In this document: positions 41,947 through 49,234 of the stretch, one piece after another | Layout of the letters: each line of letters opens with the position of its first letter | Numbering within the stretch: the stretch's first letter is position 1 | Assembly: GCA_965116435.1 (NCBI GenBank) | Contig: OZ220686.1 | Span: 2,418,001-2,482,000 of the forward strand | Direction: 5' to 3' | Source of the DNA: VXPQ01 sp965116435 | Lineage (GTDB): Bacteria; Bacteroidota; Rhodothermia; Rhodothermales; VXPQ01 | DNA length: 64,000 bases | Program-made: the position numbers and the translations under genes | The notes under the pieces: model-generated | What the model was told of the DNA's origin: nothing | Database searches by the model: none | Seen by the model: the letters and a program-made list of their open reading frames with translations, nothing else

Positions 41947-42066
41947 GATCAATTTCAATCGCTACTGCTACCGGTATGCGATGCCCCGTCCGCCTGGGAG
42001 ATCAAGGCGGATATTGAGGAGATCGAACAGGATATCGTGGAGATGCTTTGGGGAATGAGGATTTGA
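41947..42066 (+). pseudogene. 3' fragment of an unidentified gene
   Basis: The frame ending at the TGA at 42064 reads DQFQSLLPVCDAPSAWEIKA and then DIEEIEQDIVEMLWGMRI, an amphipathic helix that looks like a real protein end. It has no start codon or upstream body and follows directly on the R1 repeat. It may be the tail of a DNA methyltransferase or another large enzyme, but the match is only impressionistic. Confidence 0.35.
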
Positions 42067-42090
42067 TCAGGATGCAAAATATTGTATAAT
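42062..42090 (+). promoter_or_regulatory. Candidate promoter of the AbiEi-like gene
   Basis: TTGATC (42063-42068) and TATAAT (42085-42090) are 16 bp apart, a near-canonical housekeeping promoter. Read in the Bacteroidota way, TTTG at 42062 is followed by 19 bp and TATAATGT. The -10 overlaps the left arm of the palindrome at 42089. Confidence 0.55.
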
Positions 42091-42119
42091 GTCGGCATAT
42101 TGAGCCTATATGCCGACAT
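42089..42119. promoter_or_regulatory. Perfect 12-bp inverted repeat, probable autoregulatory operator
   Basis: ATGTCGGCATAT (42089-42100) and ATATGCCGACAT (42108-42119) are perfect complements around a 7-bp spacer. They cover the region right after the TATAAT and 11 bp before the ATG of the AbiEi-like antitoxin gene. AbiEi antitoxins are known to bind inverted repeats in their own promoters, so this is very likely the operator. Confidence 0.7.
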
Positions 42120-42129
42120 TTTCAGAACA

Positions 42130-42735
42130 ATGTCTATCGTGCAACACCCGGAGGAGACGCTTCGCGACGCGGGTTTTGGAGCCTTTTTTCGCCCGAGCGA
42201 GGTTGAAAAACTGGGCATTACTTATGACCAGCTTGTTCGGTTGGTCCGCGCTGGCGTGGTTGAGCGGGTTCAACGCGGTCTGTACCGGCTCGTTAGCGTC
42301 GAACTGACCGAGCACGCTACTGTCGCCGCCGTGTGCGCCCGGGTGCCCAAGGCCGTGGTTTGTCTCATTACGGCGCTCAATTTTTACGAGATCGGGACCC
42401 AACTTTCCCCTCGGGTCTGGATTGCCATTCATCACAAGGCGAGGCCTCCCCGGCTGCCGCAGATTCAGACTCGCCTGGTCCGTTTCAGCGGTTCAGCCTG
42501 GACGTACGGCGTGCGCGACGCCGTGTTCAACGGGGTTCCGGGACGCATCACGTCGCCGGCTCGCACAATCGTCGATTGTTTCCGGTTCGAACGTCTGATC
42601 GGACGGGAAGCCGCTCTTGAGGCATTGCGCGAAGGGCTCCGGGAACGCAAGGTAACAGTGGATGCGCTGATGCGAACGTTGGAGGAACTTCCTTCGCGTC
42701 GGTTGAGTGCGGCTCTGGAGGTTGGCGAGATATGA
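42130..42735 (+). CDS. AbiEi-type antitoxin / transcriptional regulator (type IV TA family)
   Basis: The product is 201 residues from the ATG at 42130. The N-terminal winged helix is FFRPSEVEKLGITYDQLVRLVRAGVVERVQRGLYRL in two stretches. The C-terminal domain follows (LNFYEIGTQLSPRVWIAIHH, GVPGRITSPARTIVDCFRFE). This is the AbiEi layout: it represses its operon and counters the nucleotidyltransferase toxin AbiEii. No toxin gene follows: the next ORF overlaps by ATGA but has only 24 codons. An earlier in-frame start at 42082 lies across the operator and is rejected. Confidence 0.82.
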   Translation: MSIVQHPEETLRDAGFGAFFRPSEVEKLGITYDQLVRLVRAGVVERVQRGLYRLVSVELTEHATVAAVCARVPKAVVCLITALNFYEIGTQLSPRVWIAIHHKARPPRLPQIQTRLVRFSGSAWTYGVRDAVFNGVPGRITSPARTIVDCFRFERLIGREAALEALREGLRERKVTVDALMRTLEELPSRRLSAALEVGEI

Positions 42736-42806
42736 TCAGGGATTTGAATTTCGAAGCCGCAAATAAGGCGAATACGGGCGCATATGGCCATCTGTGGCGA
42801 CCATAA
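42732..42806 (+). pseudogene. 24-codon remnant where the toxin gene should start
   Basis: An ATG at 42732 overlaps the AbiEi-like stop (ATGA), the usual toxin start position. The frame MIRDLNFEAANKANTGAYGH then meets a TAA at 42804, exactly where similarity to the R2 fragment family begins. It is either a truncated AbiEii gene or an unrelated start. The short frame cannot be assigned by sequence. Confidence 0.4.
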
Positions 42807-42886
42807 GGAACCCACCTGAACATCCAGGACGCAGGCCACGCCATCAAGACGCTTTGGGATCGGGGCGTGGTGGATTTTCAGCGAGT
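42805..42886 (+). pseudogene. R2 fragment, copy A (3' part only)
   Basis: From AAGGAACCCACCTGAAC to CAGCGAG the sequence matches the 3' half of the copy at 45809, with a one-base insertion near the end (GGATTTTCAGC versus GGATTTCAGC). It encodes the family segment NIQDAGHAIKTLWDRGVVD, a winged-helix-like piece. The 5' half is absent. Confidence 0.65.
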
Positions 42887-42895
42887 AAGGCCGCG

Positions 42896-42951
42896 CTCTC
42901 GCGCTCCAGAGCGGGGTAAGCTGTGGATTTACGGAATCTGGAGCGCGAGAG
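42896..42951. repeat. Perfect 15-bp inverted repeat downstream of the HEAT-like gene
   Basis: CTCTCGCGCTCCAGA (42896-42910) and TCTGGAGCGCGAGAG (42937-42951) are exact complements with a 26-bp centre. It starts 12 bp after the stop of the minus-strand gene ending at 42963. The right arm recurs as GGAGCGCGAGAGGGGAGAATAG near 46963, downstream of the paralogous gene. It could be a terminator or a recombination site. Confidence 0.6.
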
Positions 42952-42962
42952 GGCAGAATAGA

Positions 42963-43760
42963 TTAATGCCGAGAACGATTCCAGTTTTCCAAGACATATT
43001 TCGTCCAAGGGACGTAATGTCCACCTGGTCTAGAGGCAAGACGTTCATCAAGAGGAATAAGATCAATAACCATTTGTTTTAGATCAGAATCACCTAAATC
43101 AGAAGCAAGATACATAGCTGCTTCTATTGCACCAATAGGTTCATTAACAGGATACGTATAATCATCAGGAACAGACAATACCTTTATCACAAAATTCTTG
43201 ACGTATTCACGAGTCTGAAAATCAAATTCCCCCCATTCTCTAAGTGATGCACCAAACATATCAAGTATTCCCGTAATTTGTCTATCAGTTAGATCGGAAG
43301 ACTTAGAATATTCAACAAGAAAAGGCACAAGCGAAGGTCCAGAATCCAATAAACCATATTGAATTATATTTCCCATAGGAGCAATTTCTATAAGAAGCGG
43401 TATAGCTTCGCGATCTTGAATAGCAATTAACGTTTCTGCAAGAACACGAGTATACTCTTCAGAAGGAGGTTCTGATACTTTGTCTATATTAATTCCCTCC
43501 CGGCGTTCAAGATCATTACGTAGTGCCGTCCTGAGAGCGGATTTAATTTGGGGGGAAACAATATACTTTAATTGATCATATTCGACTTGATCAAGAAGAT
43601 CATATAGAGCATGTTCAGCCTCCCGAGCATTAGAACTCTCTAGACCTTGTATAATTGCCGCCTGAGACGATATGGAAAAATTACCGTTCTGCGCATAAGA
43701 AGGCAGAACAACAAGGAGATAAACAAAGGGAAGAAGGAGGCTGAAACGAGAGCAGTTCAT
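42963..43760 (-). CDS. Periplasmic HEAT-like repeat protein, paralogue 1
   Basis: The product is 265 residues with a signal peptide (LLLPFVYLLVVLPSYAQ). An all-helical body follows with short repeats such as SSNAREAEHALYDLLDQ, EEYTRVLAETLIAIQDREAI and YGLLDSGPSLVPFLVEY, resembling HEAT/armadillo repeats. No catalytic motif is seen. The gene is clearly AT-rich (one 60-nt stretch at 43081 has 23 G+C) against about two-thirds G+C in core genes, a sign of transfer. It starts 42 bp after the M15 lipoprotein gene on the same strand, so they form an operon. A close paralogue lies at 46998 and a broken one at 46107. Confidence 0.75.
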   Translation of the reverse strand: MNCSRFSLLLPFVYLLVVLPSYAQNGNFSISSQAAIIQGLESSNAREAEHALYDLLDQVEYDQLKYIVSPQIKSALRTALRNDLERREGINIDKVSEPPSEEYTRVLAETLIAIQDREAIPLLIEIAPMGNIIQYGLLDSGPSLVPFLVEYSKSSDLTDRQITGILDMFGASLREWGEFDFQTREYVKNFVIKVLSVPDDYTYPVNEPIGAIEAAMYLASDLGDSDLKQMVIDLIPLDERLASRPGGHYVPWTKYVLENWNRSRH

Positions 43761-43802
43761 GGTCACTAGGAGTTAGGTTAAAGGAAACGGAAAAGAAGAA
43801 AG

Positions 43803-45173
43803 TTATTGCCATGGAGATCCTCGTTTGGGTCCCCAATCAACATGCACATGCTCTTTACTCTCATATTGATAATCAGAATAACCGGCCCCTCTTTGACGAA
43901 CGGCATTAACAGCAATTTGATGCTTAAACGTTTCTGTCCATCTACTCTTTTGGCTATTAGGAGGATAAAGATCAGCAGCTGTTCCATATTTATGTTGGCT
44001 TAGTGTCGCTGTCGAAACCTTAGCATTACCATTAGGACAGCGATATGCTGAAGTGATATAGAAAGCCATATCAAATTGATATCTCATTTCATGTATACTA
44101 CCTCTCAAAGTAGGCGAAATATAACCTAATCCATTATGTTTGCTTTCATAACCTAGTTTGCCTCGTCGCCATTCAGAAGGTATTATATCAAAATCAGAAC
44201 AAGACCATGAACCCTGATCATTTGGCGTATATTCATCAGCAAGATCACAAGTAAGAGGATTACTGCAAGAACATTCATCTTCATTTTCATCTTCATTACT
44301 ATTACTGCCACCACCGCCGCCGTTGTTACCGCCGCCACCTCCACCACCTGATGGAAAACAATAATCAGAACAAAATGTTCTAAATCTTGCACCACAATTC
44401 ACGCTACCATAAGGCCCTCCAACAGGACCTGGTTCTTGGGCGCATATTTCACCAAATTTACTTCTTTTACAATATAAATAACACAAGTCTGAAGGATCAG
44501 ATACAGGATTAGATATCTCGTTCATACCAGTTATAATATTTTTGCCCAATACATCTTCCTTACTCAAATACATTGACAATTGAAGGGGAATATGGTCAGG
44601 GCGATAAAAATAAGAATCAACATCTTCAAACATGATAGTATAACGAGATACTGTTATTTCCATTCCAGTAAAATCCTTTGCAACATATCGTTCGACGTAG
44701 TCTGCAAAATCATCTTTTGACAATTTCTGTTCACTTGAAAACGCAATAACATACCCTGAAACTATATCTCCCGAAGGCTCCATATTCATAACCAGCGTCC
44801 GCACGTGATACGTCGTCGTATCATAGCGTTCATCTGTATATGCTCCAAGCGTCGTTGTCAATACAAGCGTTTCCTCCGTACCATCCAAAGACAAAACAAC
44901 TGCCTTATCCCAGTCCGGAGGAAACTTCTCGATGAAAGCAAGCAACGCAAGCGAATCATCACTGCTCGTTACCTTGGACAAATGCTCAGAAACTCCAACC
45001 TGAACCTGTTCCGAGTACCAGGCGCGGGCTTTTCCTGTCAATCCATCGTTCAAAGGCATATCCTCCAGAGAGGAGAAGCCGGCGCCTGAATCGCAACTCG
45101 ACAGAAGGACCGCCCCAACGAACAGGCCACAAAGGACGGGAATAACGCCAAGAAGGACAGATCGGATACGCAT
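43803..45173 (-). CDS. Lipoprotein with C-terminal M15-type peptidase domain
   Basis: The product is 456 residues. The signal peptide ends in lipobox LLSSC (Cys27). Residues 30-230 are an unknown domain (NDGLTGKARAWYSEQ...). Then come a Cys-rich stretch (CYLYCKRSKFGEIC, FCSDYC), a Gly/Asn linker of about 20 residues, an acidic patch (NEDENEDECSCS) and a C-terminal domain with SAYRC, SQHKYGTAADLYP and EHVHVDWG. The last motifs are the zinc-site pattern of D-Ala-D-Ala carboxypeptidase/VanY-like M15 enzymes (H394, D401, H442/H444). It probably cuts peptidoglycan peptides. The gene is AT-rich like its downstream partner. A TTG at 45188 is an alternative start. Confidence 0.8.
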   Translation of the reverse strand: MRIRSVLLGVIPVLCGLFVGAVLLSSCDSGAGFSSLEDMPLNDGLTGKARAWYSEQVQVGVSEHLSKVTSSDDSLALLAFIEKFPPDWDKAVVLSLDGTEETLVLTTTLGAYTDERYDTTTYHVRTLVMNMEPSGDIVSGYVIAFSSEQKLSKDDFADYVERYVAKDFTGMEITVSRYTIMFEDVDSYFYRPDHIPLQLSMYLSKEDVLGKNIITGMNEISNPVSDPSDLCYLYCKRSKFGEICAQEPGPVGGPYGSVNCGARFRTFCSDYCFPSGGGGGGGNNGGGGGSNSNEDENEDECSCSNPLTCDLADEYTPNDQGSWSCSDFDIIPSEWRRGKLGYESKHNGLGYISPTLRGSIHEMRYQFDMAFYITSAYRCPNGNAKVSTATLSQHKYGTAADLYPPNSQKSRWTETFKHQIAVNAVRQRGAGYSDYQYESKEHVHVDWGPKRGSPWQ

Positions 45174-45188
45174 GACAGACGAAATCAA

Positions 45189-45808
45189 GAGGATGACAAC
45201 AGGATAAAAACAAACTTAATCGACGGCCCCGCCACTGTCAAGCCCCTTTCGGTCGCCCACGACCAAAAATCGACCCCGGCGCGTCCATGAGGATTAGATT
45301 ACAAGTGTGCGATCGTTGTTTGATCCGGGTTCGGCGTAACGGCTGTGCGAGTCCATAGCGGGGCGAAAAGAGAACGATTCCTGCCCTGTACCGGAGAAAC
45401 GGAAGCGCTCGGTCGGGCCGATAGCTGAACGACTCGGAACATATGTATAAGGAAGGTGCGCTTTAAAAGGGAAGGCGCCGTGAAGAATTAATGAATTATT
45501 AGTGAATACGTTCCGCGACGGGTTGCGCAGGTCAAAACCAAGCGCGCATCGGAAGCAAAACCCTTCGATATGCCCGACGGACAGGTTGGACAGTTCGCTC
45601 GCGTCGCCAGTCACGGAAGAGAATATCGACTCAGGAAGCGCCCGCCGCAGAAGGAATTGCCACTTGAATAAGGCCGCTGCGCCTGCGTGCTCCCCGGCCC
45701 GGCCGCTCCAGTTCCTTGCGCGGCTGGGTCGGGTGCGAACTCTACCGCGGCTTTAACTGGACGCGCATGAGCGAAGAACGAACCGAGAGAATCCGGATTG
45801 CCGAAGAG
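45189..45808. other. Gene-poor stretch in the island
   Basis: I see no convincing gene between the lipoprotein start and R2 copy B. A 106-codon minus frame (45294-45614) has no hydrophobic or family pattern and mixed composition. The end (45690-45808) is open in the R2 frame (CELYRGFNWTRMSEERTERI) and may be more of the same decayed gene. The lipoprotein promoter must lie at the left edge. Confidence 0.4.
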
Positions 45809-46023
45809 TATCGCGGCCTGACCTGCATGGAGCGCTACTGCCGCGAGGAATACAGCTGGTCTGGACCGCCAGCGTGTGGTGGGTCTACGCTTTTCTGTGG
45901 GCGCGGCAGGGCGAAGCGTCTGGATCGCTCTCTGCCATATGCAAAGGAATCCACCTGAATGTCCAGGACGCAGGCCACGCCATCGAGACGCTTTGGGATC
46001 GGGGCGTGGTGGATTTCAGCGAG
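45809..46023 (+). pseudogene. R2 fragment, copy B (longest, frameshifted)
   Basis: The sequence encodes in two frames YRGLTCMERYCREEY and VYAFLWARQGEASGSLSAIC, then HLNVQDAGHAIETLWDRGVV. The frames join at GGACCG-CCAGCGTG, where copy C has an extra T; so copy B has lost one base. The second part resembles a winged helix (helix, turn, helix, 'ETLWDRGVVDF' wing). It is a decayed gene of unknown identity. Confidence 0.6.
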
Positions 46024-46106
46024 CAGGAGGCGTCTCTCGCGGTTAGGGTGCGGATTTTCGGAACCTGTGGCGTATGTTTCTTGGTCATATTAACCCCCCT
46101 TGCTCC

Positions 46107-46928
46107 ATGCTCTACCTCAATCGCCTCGCCTTCTCCATCGCGTTTGCTCTTCTTCTCTCTGCCCTGCCTTCTTCCGCGCAGAACGTGCAGTTTTCTGCGT
46201 CGGCGGAGGCGGCTATCGTGGCCGATCTGGAAAGCGGAGACACTAACCGAATTAGCCTTGCCCTCGAGGCTCTGCCCTATCCTTACGAAGATTCCTTGTA
46301 CAAGGATAAAATACCGCATCGTATAGCCCTTGCGCTTATCGAAGCGTCCGAATGACAAACCGACCTGTATTTTGGTACTCCTGATGAAGACGACAACGAG
46401 GAAATACATGATGAATTTGCTTCCGTTCTCTCTGATTACGTTATTGCTCTAAAGATTCCCGAAGCTATTCCCGCGCTTCTTAAAGCTACTCAGTTCGGTA
46501 ATCCTGAGGCATATGCTCTCGCTGACTTTGGTCCGCAAATAGTTTACGATATTATCGAATACATTGAAGATTCCGAGCGTACGTATAAGGAAATAGGCGG
46601 GGCTTTCTTTGCTCTTCAGAAAACCGTAGAAACTCATCAACCCCTTAATTCTTCGATACGCGCCGCCGTGAAGGAAATTACGGTTCGAAATTTAAAAATA
46701 GCGGAAGAATATTATAACGGACCGGATGGTTCTATTGTTGCTATAATGAGTACTATGTCCGTTGCGCGGATTCTTGGCGATCTCGATCTGAAGCAAATGA
46801 TTGTTGATATACTTCCTATGGTCGAGAAAAGAAGCTTGCAATATACTGGAATTGGTTTAAGTTTTGCACAAGAAACACTTGATCAATGGGACGAAGTACA
46901 ACAAGAACCCGTTGATTTGAACGACTGA
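46107..46928 (+). pseudogene. Periplasmic HEAT-like paralogue 3, interrupted by one in-frame TGA
   Basis: From the ATG at 46107 (MLYLNRLAFSIAFALLLSAL, signal peptide to PSSAQ) the frame reads through the N-terminal part and stops at TGA 46353-46355. It then continues open in the same frame to 46928 (EIHDEFASVLSDYVIALKIP, EAIPALLKATQFGNPEA, RILGDLDLKQMIVDILPMVE). The two halves align along their whole length with the genes at 42963 and 46998. A single base change (for example CGA to TGA) explains the break. It is on +, opposite to its paralogues, and its 3' half is AT-rich. Confidence 0.8.
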
Positions 46929-46997
46929 TTCCTGTGCCCTCTTGTGGAGAACGCGGGGAATCCGGAGCGCGAGAGGGGAGAATAGTTATCCAATATA

Positions 46998-47924
46998 TTA
47001 ATACCGAGAACCATTCCAGTTTTCCAAGGCATATTTCGCCCAATTCATATGACTTAATCCCATACGATCCGAGAAACGTTGTACTATAGGAACAATATCA
47101 ACCACCATTTCTTTTAAATCTTCGTCACCTAAATAAGAAGCAAGAAAGATAGCATACAAATACGCAGATTTAGGATCATCTTGAGGATACGTATAATCAG
47201 AGGGAAGATCAAGATATTTCATTGTAATATTCTTCACTTTATTATGTGTGTCAGGATCAAAATCACCCCACTCTTTAAGAGAAGCAGAAAACATTGAAAG
47301 AACTCCCAAGGCTTGGCGATCCGTAAGATTGTTAGATTCCGAATATTCAACAAGAAAAGGCACAAGCGAAGGTTCAGAATCCAATAAACCATATTGAATT
47401 ATATTTCCCATAGGAGCAATTTCTATAAGAAGCGGTATAGCTTCGCGATCTTGAATAGCAATTAACGTTTCTGCAAGAACACGAGTATACTCTTCAGAAG
47501 GAGGTTCTAATGTTTTGTCCATATTAATTCCCTCCCGACGTTCAAGATCATTACGTAGTGCCATCCTGAGAGCGGATTTAATTTGAGGGGAAACAACATA
47601 CTTTAATTGATCATACTCAACTTGATCAAGAAGATCATATAGAGCATGTTCAGCCTCTCGAGCATTAAAACTCTCGAGACCTTGTATAATCGCCGCCTGA
47701 GACGATATGGAAAAATTACCGTTCTGCGCATAAGAAGGCAGAACAACGAGGAGATAAACAAAGGGAAAAACAAGGGACTCTCCGCGTTTCAGGCGGATGC
47801 TGCCGGAAGAGAATCGCAGGACGACTTTTCTGTCCATCTCGTGCTCGAACCTGTCCAGTTCGGCGCCAGAGAGTGGCGAAGAGGGACGGCGGAAGGCGAA
47901 TCGTATAGCGGACAAGATTGACAT
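46998..47924 (-). CDS. Periplasmic HEAT-like repeat protein, paralogue 2, with replaced N-terminus
   Basis: From the residues VFPFVYLLVVLPSYAQ onward it is nearly the same as the gene at 42963 in the first ~150 residues and diverges towards the C-terminus. Upstream of that point the DNA is unrelated to paralogue 1 and GC-rich. It supplies about 49 new residues (MSILSAIRFAFRRPSSPLSG ... RLKRGESL), so the signal peptide has lost its normal start. The switch point is at about 47765. The gene may be a recombinant that no longer exports its product. The start is uncertain (47924 or 47930). Confidence 0.65.
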   Translation of the reverse strand: MSILSAIRFAFRRPSSPLSGAELDRFEHEMDRKVVLRFSSGSIRLKRGESLVFPFVYLLVVLPSYAQNGNFSISSQAAIIQGLESFNAREAEHALYDLLDQVEYDQLKYVVSPQIKSALRMALRNDLERREGINMDKTLEPPSEEYTRVLAETLIAIQDREAIPLLIEIAPMGNIIQYGLLDSEPSLVPFLVEYSESNNLTDRQALGVLSMFSASLKEWGDFDPDTHNKVKNITMKYLDLPSDYTYPQDDPKSAYLYAIFLASYLGDEDLKEMVVDIVPIVQRFSDRMGLSHMNWAKYALENWNGSRY

Positions 47925-48153
47925 GACCATAGATCGAGTCAGGTTAGCAAGCGTTCCATCAGGCAGGACGTATCGCTGGTTTTGGGAATCAACGGGTGGT
48001 GGCGGTAATATAAGCACAATGCGTAGCAATTTGGTATGTTCTTTTTGCGCAGGGTGCGGCAGATGCGTGGCGCCCCGGCGCATCCGTCCACCGTGCGGCG
48101 ACGGGTTGAGGGGCACGAACGCACAAACCATGGCCACGATACCAACAAGAGAC

Positions 48154-48366
48154 ATGAGGCCCGCTGAGATCATTTTTGAGGTCACCGAGGCATGCGAAGG
48201 CGGATACGCCGCCAGAGCGCTTGGGCATAGCATTTTTACCCGGGGGGACGATTGGAATGATCTGAAGGAAATGGTGCGGGACGCGGTTCTTTGCCATTTC
48301 GACGGGGATACTGCGCCCAGAGTGATCCGATTGCGTCTCGTCAGGGAGGACGCCATTGCAGTCTGA
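48154..48366 (+). CDS. HicB-family-like small antitoxin
   Basis: The product is 70 residues, starting MRPAEIIFEVTEACEGGYAA and ending VIRLRLVREDAIAV. It has the compact beta-alpha HicB fold pattern (ARALGHSIFTRGDDWNDLKE, MVRDAVLCHF). Relatives are often mislabelled 2-oxoisovalerate dehydrogenase but pair with HicA toxins. Here the downstream toxin is reduced to its first codons (next entry). Confidence 0.75.
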   Translation: MRPAEIIFEVTEACEGGYAARALGHSIFTRGDDWNDLKEMVRDAVLCHFDGDTAPRVIRLRLVREDAIAV

Positions 48367-48417
48367 AGTTGCCCCGCGACCTCTCGGGAGATGGGATCGC
48401 GGGCGGTTGGCCATTTC
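48364..48417 (+). pseudogene. hicA toxin remnant
   Basis: Overlapping the stop of the HicB-like gene, the frame reads LKLPRDLSG, matching the usual HicA N-terminus (M)KLPRDLSG. The start is CTG where an ATG overlapping TGA would be expected. The likeness ends near 48390 and the R1 repeat begins at 48418. The toxin has lost its start and nearly all its body. Confidence 0.55.
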
Positions 48418-48556
48418 TTTACTTTTCAATTATCTCTTTACATTCCAAAATAATTCCTACATTTTCAGATTCGCCTTGCCTTTCTGGATTCCACCTACCC
48501 TTCTTCCGCGTTTTGTCCCGAAAACCCTATCCACCCCGTACACGGAACGCCGGGGG
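48418..48556 (+). repeat. R1 repeat, copy 2
   Basis: About 139 bp matching the copies at 41789 and 50134, from TTTACTTTTCAATTATC to CACGGAACGCCGGGGG. It joins the truncated hicA on the left and the R2 fragment on the right without any gap. Confidence 0.85.
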
Positions 48557-48690
48557 TATCACGGCCTGACCGGCATGGAACGCTACTGCCGCGAGGAATA
48601 CAACCGGTCCGGACCGTCCAGCGTGTGGCGGGTGTACGCTTTTCTGTGGGCGCGGCAGGGCGAAGCGTCTGGATCGCTCTCTGCCATATG
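48557..48690 (+). pseudogene. R2 fragment, copy C (5' part only)
   Basis: Encodes YHGLTGMERYCREEYNRSGP and SSVWRVYAFLWARQGEASGS in one open frame, then breaks off at GCCATATG. Copy B continues past this CATATG, and copy A holds the sequence after it. So A and C are complementary halves of the same gene split at this point. Confidence 0.6.
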
Positions 48691-49225
48691 AGCCTTGTTG
48701 TGAGCAAGAAAGTATTCGGCATTTTCAATGGCCTTATTGGCTACCGTTGCAACTTCCTCGTCGCTCCAATGGTCTTCAAGCATCCCAATTGCTTGAGATA
48801 CGATATCAGCATGAGGTGAATTATTGTCCACCATAGACTTCGTATGGTGGGCTATGTATGCGGAAGTATTTTCTGCATCCTCGTTCTCCAGCAGGGCATT
48901 GACGGTGGCATGAGACACCAGTTGAGGAATAGTAACCCGCAAAATGGGATTTTGCACATTACCCTCTATAATCTTGTCAGCCCCGTTACTCAATTCTTTG
49001 GCAGTTATGGCGCCTGCCTCGTATTGTTCTATCAACCGGTGAATCGTTACACCCGCCTCATTCACGGCATCTGGAACCTTCGTTCCTTGAGATTGATATC
49101 CTTCTTCGACATCGCCAGCCTTTATTACCATAGCGATGCTGGGCGAGGTCCGCAAGTTTATACAATTCCGCCGCCTTTACGTATAGTTGCGCTGCATCTG
49201 TACAATATGTTTGTCCTTGTTTCAT
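48583..49225 (-). pseudogene. Frameshifted helical protein gene fused to R2
   Basis: A good start exists at 49225: ATG with AGGTG 7 nt upstream, reading MKQGQTYCTDAAQLYVKAAE. That frame decays into a basic stretch. Near 49130-49185 the frame -1 relative continues as GDVEEGYQSQGTKVPDAVNE ... ELSNGADKIIEGN ... AIGMLEDHWSDEEVATVANK. The C-terminal 30 or so codons come from the antisense of R2 copy C. One frameshift plus the fused end mark a broken gene. The function is unknown; the body is helical. Confidence 0.55.
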
Positions 49226-49234
49226 GTTTATCAC

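Noticed and set aside
45294..45614. 106-codon minus-strand frame as a gene
   Set aside because: It has no hydrophobic, domain or codon pattern, no ribosome site, and lies among decayed fragments; likely chance.
46353..46355. TGA recoded as an amino acid (selenocysteine or tryptophan)
   Set aside because: No SECIS-like stem or Sec genes are seen, other genes use TGA as a stop, and paralogues have no Cys or Trp at that position.
47797..48153. Upstream extension of the HicB-like frame
   Set aside because: The frame is open, but only the part from 48154 matches the family; the rest overlaps the chimeric gene on the other strand.
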